Of a stretch of DNA of 64,000 bases, positions 41,001 to 53,345 are shown piece after piece. Location: the NCBI RefSeq assembly GCF_026213295.1, contig NC_079420.1:5092641-5156640 (forward strand), in the 5' to 3' direction. Under the pieces are notes generated by a model that worked only from the letters and a program-made list of their open reading frames with translations, was not told the origin of the DNA and did no database searches. The first letter of the stretch is position 1. Each line of letters begins with the position of its first letter. The position numbers and the translations under genes were made by a program. This DNA comes from Gadus chalcogrammus (lineage: Eukaryota > Chordata > Actinopteri > Gadiformes > Gadidae).

Positions 41001-41590
41001 GCCCGCGCCCCGTTCCCCCCCCCCGCTCCACCTCCTCCCCGTACCACGCCACCGAAATCCTCCAGAACAACTTCGGCAACTGGAGCAACAAGTCGCCGGC
41101 GTGGGTTCCCCCACGCGGCCGCGCCGGGGAGAGCGGCGGCGGCGCGGGCGACGGCGGCGGCGGCAGGCGGGCGGCGGCCGAGAGAGCACGAAACCCAAAC
41201 GCTGGATCTCGTTCAAGAGCTTCTTCCGCCGCGGGTTCAGGACGACGAGCAGAAGGAGAAGGCGGAGAAGGAGAAGGAGAAGGGAAACCCTGGTGGGGCT
41301 CGACGGCACCGTCATCCACGTGCTGCCGCCGCCGCCCAACAGCGCATAACTGTTCGCCGAGGCCAAGCCCGACTACCCCAGCCAGAAGCCCACCATCACT
41401 TCACCTACAAGCGGACGGGCGCCGCGCACTGACGGAGACGATAAGGGGAGGAGCGCTCGGACGATCAAGGCGGGGAGGTCGCGGCGTCCGACCATCCCCG
41501 GAAGGGAGTAGGGACCCCCGGCTGACTGTTCCGAGGGGAACGCCGTCGCCGCACAGCGTGGGGGCGGACATCATCGAGCGAGGTCATCAG
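38086..41590 (+). CDS. peak1: peak1 coding exon 1 (large N-terminal exon, many frame breaks)
   Basis: Encodes the long disordered N-terminal scaffold of PEAK1. The first 160 or so codons (38086 to about 38575) are clean. They hold the Cys-containing N-terminal block, the PVAKKPTIAVKPT motif, and a 9-CAG polyglutamine run at 38422-38448. After that the homology hops between all three frames. GLTDVLKE is in one frame near 38652; FFGRIN, the acidic run and SWDESDEE are in another (38726-39085). DYDDSYDEILNGY is at 39182-39220, VTISVSPTEEQ at about 39600, and IRYQEVWTS at about 39930. VKVPIVINP is near 40210, VLSQIVASIQPP near 40760, EEIYAVPP near 40830, KPKRWISFKSFFRR at 41191-41232, and VGLDGTVIH near 41300. 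The exon ends CAG|GTAAAG at 41590. Read as it stands, translation would stop at 38607. Known family role: tyrosine motifs in this region recruit SH2/PTB adaptors. The breaks run in both directions while motif identity is kept, which favours sequence error over decay. Confidence 0.88.
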
Positions 41591-41699
41591 GTAAAGTCAA
41601 CGCTTTTTTGTCACCCTTCCCGTTTCTGTCGCTACCGGTTTGGTCTCTCGCTCGAGAAAACGGATGTTCAGTAAGGGAAAGCTGTTGTTTCCCAAATGA

Positions 41700-41820
<121 letters not shown>

Positions 41821-43108
41821 GTGCGCTGCATCTCCGTCGTGTGTCTGGCTACATCTCTGATGTGTAATTCAACATAAATACCTAAACGAGGTGATTGTGT
41901 GTTAATGAGGCTTTTACAGTGTACGATAGCTAATCATTTATAATTATCCAATATTCATTAGTATCCATTATTCAGCGAAGCGCTCCAACGGAATACATCG
42001 CAGTCAAACCTTCAAATTATAAAATCCATCAGATAACTCAGAAGGATGTGATTATCAGCCTGGGAAAACAAATCACAAATAATTAAATTTGAATAATGGG
42101 TAATGGTATTTTTTTGATCTCCATTATTCAGAAACTTTCATAATAATAACAAATGTGAGTCAAGGATATATGGTCCATCGGGGAAGGATTGTGTGGATAG
42201 CTGGAATGGCTTGCACACAATCATGTGTCTTACTCCATGATGAACCCCACCGAGGAGTTGCTACAGCCATCCTGAAGACATTAACCTTGCATCCATGAGC
42301 AGCCGAAGGAGACAGCCGACAGCATGCCGCAGTTGTGTGAATGTCTCACAGCTGAAGACAGGGGATTATCATGTTCTCTAAAATGGTTCCTGAATGACCC
42401 TTTTCTGATCAGATCATATTAGTGGGGGGAATCAGTACACAGTCCAGGGGACCACTTGCCCCACTAATGCCAATTTCACTCTGACCTGCTGGTCTGATGA
42501 TATGGTATTACAATATCATTTTTGATCATTATTCATAGCAACTTTTCAGAGAGACTGACAACGTGTTTAAGTGACATCAGAATAAAACAAGCCATAAAAA
42601 AACGGTAGAAAATAAATAAGAGGGAAAAAAACGAAATGTATGAAGATGAAAAGGAAGAGAGACAGTTATTTGAAGAGACAAGGGACCAGCCACCATAATT
42701 ACAGAGTCAAAGCCTTTTAGGCCGTTTAGTTTTTAAATACTTCTTAAAACAATCAACAGAAGCGACTGCTCTCATAGGCTAAGGGAGATGGTTCTAGTGA
42801 ACCTGTTCCAGGGACCGGTTCTAGAGAGCCGGTTCCAGGGGCCGGTACCGAGTACGTAATACGTCTGAATCGTAATCGAGTCATAAGAAACCTAAAAGAG
42901 CTTCGGACCCGTACTCTAGACGGCGCTACCACAGACAACGGCCTCCCTCTTGTCCCTGACTGAACGCACGATGATGCACAACACGTATTCCCCATTGCAC
43001 CGTCTATTAATATTCCCCCTCCCTCCCCTGCATTTTATCCTTAATGGGCGTCCATTAGCAGAACGGCATGGTTTCCCGCTCTCCATGGGTCTCCTGCTAG
43101 GATCCAGC

Positions 43109-43124
43109 CCCCCCCCCCCCCCCC
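43109..43124. repeat. poly-C run
   Basis: About 15 consecutive C in intron 1. Confidence 0.9.
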
Positions 43125-44255
43125 GCCCTGAGCCAGGTCAGGCAGAGTGGGGGAGCAACCCACTGGGATCAGCCAGTCTGACCCAGCGAGAGTTCAGGAT
43201 CATCGCTCTGGTGTTCCGACTTCCGACGTCGCCAAAATCGCCGAGATGGATGATTTATTCATTGCTTATTGAGGAATCATAGATTTAAAAAACATATGCA
43301 TCGAATCCCCTAATCCATGTACAATACGTTCCCATAGATATTACGTGCATGATAAATGGTTCATGGTAGGACTATGACGTAATTTCTAATGAGAAATAAT
43401 GTTGAGGTGATGAGTTATTTTGGCCGACAGAAGCCGACAGAAACATGAAAAATCTGAAATGATCTTTCCCCTTAATAGAAATAACAGACATGACCGCGAC
43501 ATGCAGTTTATTCGAATTTTTTTTGTTTGTCTTTTGGTCAGATATTGAGATCTCTGTCCTTAAATCATTTGATGAGTATCCTGGATACTGCCTCTGGGTA
43601 ATAAATCCATTCTGAAAGGTTTCTCTATTAAGTGGGGTTAAAAGTAAGAACTACTGTGGCCAAATATTCTTCGGAACTGTCAAACTAAAGCTTTTTGATC
43701 ATACCAGCAGCAGAAACCTGTTTCTATGGTAAGTCTAGCTGTTGATGGGCCTCAGATGAAAGAGTTTTATTCACACGTCGTCGTCATAAATTTACCAAGA
43801 TGCTCCCAGTATCTGTCCATATCAGTTCTTAACAGTAATTTGTTTCGGCATGGAAAATACAGAAACAATTTGTGGGTTTTACACGGTTACATTTATTTTA
43901 GTTGTAGATGTTTTCGTTCTCTTCATACACTTGATGAATCTGTTCCATTGTTATATGTTTCCTGATGTTTCACATCTTATCAGTGTTACAGCGAGCAAAG
44001 GAATGTCTAAATATTGAGATCCTTTTCGCTGCATTCTGCATGAATCTCTTTTGTTATATTGAGTTATTTCTTGCTGTTCTTTTGTATCTGCTATTCACAG
44101 GGTCTGTTATTATATCATTCTTTCATGGCTGACATTTATTTCCTTGATACACTTTCGAGTCCACCATCGCACTTTGTTCTGTATATTTTATCCATAGTCC
44201 CACTTTCCTGACAACTTTCTTCTAAAATGTTGCCTTGCCATTCCTGTCCTGTTTT

Positions 44256-44300
<45 letters not shown>

Positions 44301-44328
44301 TTTCTTTCTTTCTTTCTTCTTTCTTTCT

Positions 44329-44420
<92 letters not shown>

Positions 44421-44421
44421 T
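44256..44421. repeat. (CT)n then (CTTT)n microsatellite
   Basis: Short CT run followed by about 150 bases of CTTT with a few CTT slips. Confidence 0.97.
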
Positions 44422-45927
44422 ACTTTGTCTTTACTTTGTCTTTACTTCTTGTCTATGTATATTGCCTTCAGTGTGACTCACGGAAAATCTTTTTTCTTTG
44501 CCCAGACTGTAATGGCAGCCAAACATTATGAACATTCCTCTGCTAGTTACAACTCCTCCGACTGGATCGCTCTGCCAGTATAATCTCGCTTACTAATAAT
44601 AGCGATCGAGATTGCAGCATGTGAGGTTGGATATGTCTTCTAGACCCACAGGCTATCTTAAAGCACCAGTATTCAGAGTTTGATACTTCTTCTCTCCTCT
44701 CACAATCTCATCAACCTCAGCATTTGAATTTAGACTGCCAAAGGCTTGTCCCCATTCTGTCTATTATGTAACAACCCCCAGAGTTAAAAAATGAAAGAAA
44801 GAAATTATCAATTTTTTCCACCCATATGAATCAAGTAATATAGGCTGTAGGAGAAGGAGTTGTTTTGATGATTGTACCTTTAGGATATGGGTTCACCACA
44901 GGTCGGTTAGCCCATTACAGACGACACAGTGAGTGGGTACGGTGCACAGTGGTTAAACAAACAAGTCAATTCGTTTCTCAGCTTACCCGTCCAACTGAAA
45001 GAAATAGGAAGGAAGAAAACAAAGGTAGTTTCAGTCAATGAATGCAGGTTCATAGGTTTAACAGGGGAAGCGGTTTACACAAATCACATACAACCAGTAG
45101 AGAATGCATAATAATTGTTATGCTGATAAGCAACACCGGCTGTTGTGTAAAAGTTGAGCTGAGATTCGTATTTGTCACGTGATCAACACGCTTCCTGTGT
45201 TGACGTCTAGTTGCCCAGCCGTTATCGTTTGTGTGTTTATTACCTCGCCTTTCACAAGCTGCGGTGTGAAATCGTGCACACAGTTTGAGCAATACTGTAA
45301 CAGACACACGGCTATCCCCACAAATGGAGAAATCAACGGTCAATCCAATTTAATTTCAGGCTTTCCCTGTTCATTCATTAACTTTGAGGAATTTCAGTTA
45401 TTCTGAAAAAGCCCTTGCATCCCCCTTCATTTTTTACAAACTGTAATGCTCGGATAAAAAAAAAAGACATATCTACATATTATATTCTGTATATTCATAG
45501 GCCTGCTTACATTCTGTCCCTCACTCATCAATAGAATGTTTCGATTGGATGATCCAAGAAGTACCCTGCCTTTCTGTATTTCTGTTCACTGTGGCCATAA
45601 CTCTGGTATTGGCTAACATTGGGCGTGCTCTCACACACACGAGCGCACACACATTCAGACAGAGCTCAGACAGGTGAGAACGCAGGTGAGTCAGGTAGGA
45701 CAGAGAGAAGGGGAAGCAGAGTGCCCAGAGAGAAAGGAGGTCTCCAGGTTTTCCACGTATCAATTTATTTTTCCATCAAACCAAGACAGAAGAGAGAGTT
45801 CCTGCTCTCTTACCGAGAGGATGTGAGCCCACTCCCCTTAACCCTGCGTCAAATTTATTACAAAGGCCGTTCAGAAATGGGAAACTGTGTAAGCCAGTAC
45901 AGTGGGTAAGCTTGTGACATCCCTATC

Positions 45928-46120
45928 TCTCTGTCTCTGTCTCTCTCTTTCTCTCTGTCTCTCTTTCTCTGTCTCTTTCTATGGCTCTGTCTCTGTCTCT
46001 CTGTCCCTGCTATGGCTCTGTCTCTGTCTCTCTGTCCCTGTCCCTGCTATGGCTCTGTCTCTGTCTCTCTGTCCCTGCTATGGCTTCAGTCTCTGTCCCT
46101 TGATCTGACTCTGTCTCCGT
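45928..46120. repeat. TCTCTG/CCCTGCTATGGC imperfect tandem repeat
   Basis: TCTCTG units punctuated by four copies of a longer CTATGGCTCTG-type insert. A minisatellite is forming inside the microsatellite. Confidence 0.9.
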
Positions 46121-46426
46121 CTAGTTCTTGTTCTTGTTTGATATTTATTCTGTGTTTTCCTCAACGGTTTTGATGGAACACAGTATCTTTGGCCACGGTG
46201 ACCCTGTGGGGCGGGAGCAGTGCTTGAGATTGTATTTGTTTAGGCTGTGCTCCTTCTTGGGTTGCGTTGAAGGGGTATCTGTGTAAGTCCGGCTGTAGAG
46301 TTTTTCGACTTTGAGATTTTGCAGAAAGTGAAATGTTTTCTCTGCAGCCTAACTTCGTCTGAACATGTCCGGGCCTCAAAACGTTCACTAGCTCTAAAGG
46401 TATTTATTGTTCCAGGGGGCCACTCG

Positions 46427-46552
<126 letters not shown>

Positions 46553-48095
46553 TTCAACATTTGTTGAAGGAAGGAATATTTCATACCACAATATACCTTC
46601 GCCTCGCATGATACGTTTGTCAACATCATCACAAATGATTCAGTAGTTCCCAGTTTTGACTCAGTTGCCTGACATATTGGATGATGCTAACATAGGTTGT
46701 GATTTGTAAACAAACAATGCTTCTGTAACTGTAAGGGATGCAAATAGAGGATGTGACACTTCACCTTTGAACACAAACTGTGGTTTGTTCCAGTCTGATT
46801 TGTAACGCTTGATGCATAATCCTTACTGCTAGCGTAGTACTGTTCCTACTACGGTTGTACAGTAAATATAAACCAAAATATGGAGTGCTATTTTTTACAA
46901 CTTAAACAGTTCAACTTTTACAGTTCAGATGAATGGCAACGTTGAATGTGTCAAAATAATTCAGTATAGATATTTGAGTCTGTGTTTTTTTTAGCATGGC
47001 ATACTGATACCCACTCACTTGCACTACATTTCACTTTCTCGCTTCAGCACGCGCCTGGCTGTCAGCCTGTCACAGAAGAAGCCCTGGGTCTAGTCTCAGA
47101 GGGCTCACTCCACTCGTCTGTAATTATTCTGGTGTGTGTGTGTGGGTATGTCTGTCTGTGCCTGCATGTGTGCGTCTGTTTGTGTGACCTCAAGATGTGA
47201 CCCAGTTAGCAAAGTGCTAAAAAGTCAACCATGCTACCCGCAGTCCACATCTGTAAATACTACTCACTGTCACTCATGTCCTCAAAGCAGGACATGTCCT
47301 CAAAGCAGCTGCCGTTTGTCTTTATTATATATTTATTTACTCATTTATTGTTGCAAATCATACCAGCCATTCATGCCAATGCATGGAAGAATCGATAGGA
47401 GATCTAAAATGGAGGTTTGTTGTCTGTGGAATGGAGTCATCTGAAGTTTGGCCGTGTAGCGAGGATCCTGTTTGTTTTCAGTCACTCCTCAATGCTTTAC
47501 TCCAGGGAATCGCTGTGTAGTTTGGCTGTGGCTCAGCTGTTTCACTTCCCCCCCGGTCCCTGATCCAACCCTGAGCAACCAAAGTCTGTAGTAACTCTCT
47601 TCTAGTCAATCAACAGTAACTACCTCCTGTCGCTTCTCGTTGTGTCAAATGCATGACTGCAGGGCATCATAAAGTTGGAGCAAAGTCTCTTTCTGCAACC
47701 ACGTCGGTTCGGAAGGAACAGGGACACGTGTTTTGGTTTTTGTATGCGTGTGTTGGTGCTTGTGTTTGTTAGGCTTAGTGTAAGTTGAGTATGTTATGAT
47801 CCATAAACACAAAAAGTTGACAGTTGACAGTGGATCAAGTCTTCAAATGATCAGAAAGACAGACCGTTGCTACGTTGTCCCTGACACCTTTTACCGTCTA
47901 CCTTCCACAGTGATTCAGGTGTAGTCTACTTGATTCATGAACCTTTTTCCGTCTCAAACTTTACCACACCTTCCTTCGCCAGTTAAAAAGGAAGCCGAGG
48001 TCATTGCCCTGTTGAACCAAGAATCCAGTACTCGTTCAACCCTAACTGTCAAACTGACGGAATAAAACATTAACGTAGCCTATATACTGGACTGC

Positions 48096-48096
<1 letters not shown>

Positions 48097-48130
<34 letters not shown>

Positions 48131-48340
48131 AGTGCTTGTCCTACCAGTGGCTGCTCAAAGCAGTTTACAGTTAGTGCCACACATGCACCATTCATTCACC
48201 CATTCATACACACATTCATGTCAACCATGCAAGGGAAACAGCCAGCTCATCAGGCAGGTAGGGAAGGTGTGTTCCTCTGGCGACCTCTGCTAGGAGGAGC
48301 CACGATCGAACCAGCGACCTAACCCTTTAGGGCTCGTGTG
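48097..48340 (-). repeat. AT tract and SINE-like dispersed repeat
   Basis: (TA)n of 25 bases. Then teleost repeat phrases: CTCAAAGCAGTTTACAG, ATTCATACACACATTCATG, GCCAGCTCATCAGGCAGG. GATCGAACC near 48305 is an inverted B-box-like motif. Confidence 0.55.
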
Positions 48341-48529
48341 TGGGCTTGAACTCATAACCTTTTTATTGCACATTTGTACTTCCCCGTTTATTACAACCTG
48401 GTTTACACTATCATTTCTAAAGTATAGCTTATTTCGCAGGGGGGGGGGGTTCTTTCCACAGCCTTCTTCTCCCACATACCAGCATGATCGCTAACATGAT
48501 TCTACTTTGGTGTATCCCTCCGTCCACAG

Positions 48530-48865
48530 CCAGGTGGCGGCAGCGAGCGGCCATCACCGCCCCACCAGGGACGGGGGGGAGGGGCCTGCAGGGGCCGCCT
48601 CCCTCTCCGGCCGGCTCCTAAACCCTCCCCCCGCCCAGGGGGGTGGAGGAGGAGGGGCCTGAGGAGGAGGAGGAGGAGGAGGATGTGGAGGATGAGGCCT
48701 ACCACCGCCCTTACCACCTCGCCCCCACCACCACCGCCGCCGCCGCCGTCACCGCGGCCAGCGAGGGCAGTGCCAGCCTGGGGGACCCCGAGGACGACAG
48801 CCTGCACTCCCATCACTCCCACTCCCCGGCCTCCAGTGCCTGCAGCGCCACCTACAGCAACCTGG
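48530..48865 (+). CDS. peak1: peak1 coding exon 2 (one frame break)
   Basis: The acceptor is the CCTCCGTCCACAG ending at 48529. The donor is G|GTGAGAA after the first base of a Gly codon at 48865 (phase 1). The 3' half, about 48640-48865, reads cleanly: a Glu/Asp run, a His/Ser-rich stretch, then CSATYSNLG, matching the conserved tyrosine motif of PEAK1 that sits just before an exon junction. The YSNL core has the pYxN form read by the Grb2 SH2 domain. The 5' half stays open only in a different frame, with a DGGEGPAGAASL-like segment resembling the family. The frame therefore changes once, probably in the CAGGGGGGTGG run near 48640. In the frame of the 3' half a TAA lies near 48619. The acceptor choice is an inference; the donor and the reading of the end are secure. 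Confidence 0.8.
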
Positions 48866-48957
48866 GTGAGAACACACGACCTCGCTATCTAATAATGCAT
48901 CACCGAGAATAAGCTCCTCGTTATCATGAGGAAAACGGGATTGTCTTTCGGTGCTCC

Positions 48958-49223
48958 TAAAGGCTCAGTTATGGTTCCACGTCGAGGCAACGCAGTGACC
49001 TCGCAGACGCTTCGACGCAGTCGTGAACCTGTTTCGGTTTCTGCGTCGGGTTTGTGAGCCGACCAATCACAGCCCTTGCTGCTGCGTCGCCTCGACACAA
49101 GCTTACAATTTTTGGGGGGGCGCACGTCTGGCCCTTGCGGTGGACGCAAGGAAGGTCCGCAAGGACAAAATGTGCGTAAACCCCCTCGCGTTGCGTCGAC
49201 GTGGAACCACAACTGAGCCTTAA
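48958..49223. mobile_element. PIF/Harbinger-type MITE, complete
   Basis: Element body 48961-49220 (260 bp), flanked by TAA on both sides (48958-48960 and 49221-49223). It begins AGGCTCAGTTATGGTTCC and ends with the inverse complement of AGGCTCAGTTGTGGTTCC. The inverted repeats extend about 33 bases with two mismatches. A 3-bp TAA target duplication is characteristic of the PIF/Harbinger superfamily. There is no transposase, so it is non-autonomous. It sits 93 bases inside peak1 intron 2. Confidence 0.9.
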
Positions 49224-50109
49224 GGATGCAATAACAGTTTGTTTGAGGCTCTGTTTCAAGATGGGCAGGATAAAATGGTCTAGTGGCGAAGGAGTTTGTT
49301 TCAAAGCAAAACCTTGTGGTCGTCGACTCCCAACTAAAGGTTCCCCGGTTCAATGCCCCAATGTTCGTCGACGTTCGCAGACGGTGCTTCACGCAGTTCT
49401 GCTCATTTTGAGTGGATTTATTTCCTCTCTCATGCCGTTACAACCCCCGGTCCCTTACGTCACGGGTCTGAGTCAGGTGACTCATCGTCCGCCGCACGTC
49501 GTTAGAAGGTCATGAACACGGCCTCGAGACGGTGTACTGCGTACGCCCCTGGTGCCAACGGTTATCTGTGATGAGCGGTTGCCTTTAGGCTGTCCGAGGT
49601 TTTGGTGACGACCGGGGCGGCCTCGTCTCGCCCGGGAGTCATCCCATCAGGAGAAGACGACGCCCGTCACACGGAATTGGTTTGAGACCCATTCCGAGTG
49701 TTATTGATTGCACACACTCACTCACACTGAAAAGGGTCAAAAAGCGCTGGTGTTTTGTATTATCTGCTCTTCGTGTGTCGCGTCTCATCCGTCTGTCTCC
49801 CGCCGGTTCCCTCTCTCCCTCTCTCCCTGTCATTCCCTTCCTTCCTCTCTTTCATCACTCTGGCCTCAGTGCATCCTTTGTTCTCTGATCTACCACGGGT
49901 TAGTCCCGTCCTTACCCGGGCCCGTGGCCCTAGGCCTCTCACAAACAAAGACGTCTTCAGGGAAAGTGTCTTCCGCACTTTGGTTCAAAGACGACTGCAT
50001 AATTGTATTAAAGGATTCTGTTGTTTTTTTGTTTTACTAAATATGGATTTGACATTATATCTAGTCAATACATAGAGTGTAAAATCAGTATTTAGTTGAT
50101 TTTTTTACC

Positions 50110-50152
50110 TGGAGGCAGGAATACACTACATTCTAGTGTATTCCTGCCTCCA
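50110..50152. repeat. perfect 18-bp hairpin
   Basis: Arms 50110-50127 (GGAGGCAGGAATACACT core) and 50135-50152 are exact inverse complements around the 7-base loop ACATTCT. Confidence 0.95.
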
Positions 50153-50891
50153 TAACCGCAGTTAGGCAAACCAGGAAGATGCCTGTTAGTTATGTCTCCA
50201 TAAATACAGTCAATCAGACTGCATACTAAACCGTATGTTTACTGCAGATGTATAATTTGTCTGTACCAAGAAGCTTCATATCTTCATATCCTCATTTCTA
50301 AGAGGCTAGCTTGCAACTATGCCAAAGCGTGTGTATCCAGTCACAGACAATGCTGTACATGGGTTTTTATGACAAAGACCCAACTTGATTCTGATTGGGT
50401 CCAAAAGCTTTGCATGGTGCTGTGAGCCTTACATAATCAGCCTGCTGCCTCCACTAGTACCCGGGGATGTGCCCGTGATTAATTAGTCAACTCATTAGCA
50501 GACCTCATCAGACGCTCGCTAAATAACGGCGCTATGATGTAATGGTGCACTGTGAGTAATGCCATGCTGTGTGATGTAGTGTGACGCTAGCATCCAATGC
50601 TTTGTACTAGAAAGTCAGCGTTGTCCGTAGCGCTCCATGTGATGAAAGTGTTTTGTATTTTGTTGATATCATGATGCTTTTGAGATTGCGTTTCTCTGTT
50701 TGTCACGGAGAAGTAGATTAACGCTTTGATTTAACTTATTTTTAGAGGCACAGCACATGTTTGGCTGCCATCACAGAGTTCCCATCACACCCTGAAAATG
50801 TGTTATATCTTTATTATATCATGTGTGTTTGTCTTTTAGTCTTTTTCAGCTTTTTTCTGTTAACAGCGAGTGGCACCATCCTCTTCTTTCC

Positions 50892-50895
50892 TGTG

Positions 50896-50926
<31 letters not shown>

Positions 50927-50947
50927 TGTGTGTGTGTGTGTGGTGTG

Positions 50948-50978
<31 letters not shown>

Positions 50979-50995
50979 TGTGTGTGTGTGTGTGT
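50892..50995. repeat. (TG)n in four blocks
   Basis: TG blocks separated by three GG phase shifts at about 50929, 50942 and 50971. Confidence 0.96.
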
Positions 50996-51495
50996 CTAAT
51001 TCCACCTGCTGCACACAGCTGCTGACAGAACAGACAGGTGTGTGTCTGTGTGCTTGTAGCTGTGTGCGTTTTGTGTGTGTCTGTGTACATGCGCACTTGT
51101 GTCTGGGGTGTGGTGTGTCTGTGTTGTTAGCTATGTGTGTGTGTATATTCGTGAAGTGTGTGTGTGTGTGATTTTTTTGTGGCTCTCTGTATTTGTGTGT
51201 GTTTGTGGTTGTGTGTCTTTGCTTGTGACTCTGCTGTTGTTTGGATGTCTTAATTATTACAGTGGGGCTGTAGCTATAGTTACGGTTGCTAGTCTGTCTG
51301 CCGGTGTCCTGCAGTGCAACACAGCTGTGCCATCTTGTGGACTGAAATGTCTCCTGCTCTTCTTTCAGATTAACACAATTTATATATTTCTGCCCGTATC
51401 GACCACTAGTCCCCCTGTTCATCCTTTCATTAAGATACGTTTCGTGATGGAAGGAAGAACAGCATATATTGTCTGAAGGGACAATAAACGCTGGA

Positions 51496-51500
<5 letters not shown>

Positions 51501-51533
<33 letters not shown>
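51501..51533. repeat. (GT)n microsatellite
   Basis: 33 bases of GT, followed by a GCGTGTGCGTGCGCG alternating tail. Confidence 0.95.
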
Positions 51534-51538
<5 letters not shown>

Positions 51539-51674
51539 GCGTGCGCGTGCACGTGTCCGTGTACGTTTGATAGTCATTGCTGTCTGGAGAAGTGTTTCTC
51601 ACTAAAGTTTTTCAGATGGACTTGTGAACGATGCAGTCTTTTCCTTTCACTACCATTCACACATCAACATTCAC

Positions 51675-51776
<102 letters not shown>

Positions 51777-51989
51777 ATCTATATATGCATTTATTGTTAT
51801 CGTTTCACTTTACGTGTGAATGTTGCTCTGTGTGTCCTCTCTCCTCATTCTCTCTGGCAGCCCCCTCGGCTCGCCCCCTACGGCTCGCCCTCGTTCTCCT
51901 CACACACAACTACTTTTTAATGATAGTGTGTGAAGCATGAGGAGGCAGATCCCTTTGATGCCTTCCTCCTCGTCGCTTCAGTCAGATCT

Positions 51990-52058
51990 CTCTCTCTCTG
52001 TCTCTGTCTCTGTCTCTGTCTCTGTCTCTGTCTCTGTCTCTGTCTCTGTCTCTGTCTG
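51990..52058. repeat. (TCTGTC)n microsatellite
   Basis: TCTCTG/TCTGTC hexamer repeats over about 70 bases. Confidence 0.95.
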
Positions 52059-52326
52059 TGTTGGCATTGCTGTTGTGGTAGGAAGGAGGAAGAGATAGTT
52101 AGAGAGGGGGGAGAGAGAATGTTTCTCTGTAACATTTGAAGTACTTTGAAGCTTGGAAGCAGAGCTAAGGGTAGGCTTTTGCAACTTTACCTTTTTTTCT
52201 GCTTTCGCTCCTACTCTGTCTCACACACACACACTTACTTTTTCTCTCTCTCTTTTTCTATCTCTAACTATCTCTTCTCGATCAGTCACGTCTCATCATT
52301 TGCCATCCTCAATCTTATCCCAGAAC

Positions 52327-52328
52327 TT

Positions 52329-52359
<31 letters not shown>

Positions 52360-52385
52360 GTGTGTCTGTCTCTCTGTGTGTGTCT
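52327..52385. repeat. (CT)n and TGTGTC repeat
   Basis: Short CT run grading into TGTGTCTG units. Confidence 0.85.
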
Positions 52386-53159
52386 CTTTTGGTCTTTCAC
52401 CACAGTTTGCCTATTTGTTTGTGTATTAAAAGTGTGCAGTGTATTAACACTGGAGACGGAGCTCGGTTGATTTAAGGATGTGTTCTCATAGTGAACTCTG
52501 CTGTGGTTAGTGTGCCGATGTCACTGCACCACAGAGTGTGATAAGACCTCACCATTGGCCACAATGATCTTGAAATGGAGTTTAACCGTGCCTGGAGTTC
52601 AAATTGTAGAATCAATATGAATAAAAACATTAACCCTAACACATTTATTCAGAAAATAAATACAAGGTGGATTCGGGAGATGGCTGTTAAGCGACTGGAA
52701 AGCATACTTGAACTAAATTAATTAGTTGTTTTACAAATTGTCTTTTTTCCAGATTCAGGAAGCATATGAAAAGTTTTCAATCAATTCTGGGATGAAATGA
52801 CTGAGGATAACTCCTTGTTGGTGGCTGTTTGACTGCGCCTGAATTAATGTGATTCCCTTGCGTTGGTTTGGGTTGTTGGCTGTTTCCATTTCAAGTCGAT
52901 GTCGGATCGATCGAGCCGTCCATTGGCAGCCTTCTATGAAAGATACTCGCTGCACGACTGTGCGCCACCACACAGCGAGTTGCCGAGAGTGCAATTAGCT
53001 TCTTAATCCCCAGTAGATTTGGGAGGGATTATGTGAGGAGTCTTCTTCATCCCTCTGGAGATGGGGGAGTCTGTCCTTTTGAACCCACAGGGGGGTTATC
53101 AGATTTAGTTGTATTTATTTTGTATTATCCATGGGCAGCGTGCCAATAGAACAGTTGTT

Positions 53160-53345
53160 AGGGTTCTTAAAGGTCGAAGGTTGCTGGTTCGATCCCCGGC
53201 TTCTCCTAGCTGAGTGTCGAGGTGTCCTTGACAAGGTACCTAACCCTGACTGATGTGGTGATGTCGAAGACAGACATCCTGTCTGTCTTCGACATCTGCT
53301 GCTGGAACAGAGACTTCCAACTCTCCAGCAGTAGCGCCCCAAGGC
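53160..53345 (+). repeat. tRNA-derived SINE with an internal palindrome
   Basis: Pol III B box GGTTCGATCC at 53186-53195, followed by the fish SINE phrases TGTCGAGGTGTCCTTGACAAGG and ACCTAACCCTGACTG. A 17-bp perfect palindrome lies inside at 53260-53296 (arms GATGTCGAAGACAGACA and its inverse complement, loop TCC). The A box is degraded. Confidence 0.75.

Noticed and set aside
40602..41366. 254-codon minus-strand frame over exon 1
   Set aside because: Shadow of the PEAK1 exon; Arg/Ser low complexity.
45619..45909. Frame ending MGNCVSQYSG before a GGTAAG site, resembling a myristoylated N-terminus
   Set aside because: The motif is at the end of the frame, with no homology and no supporting splice structure; coincidence is likely.
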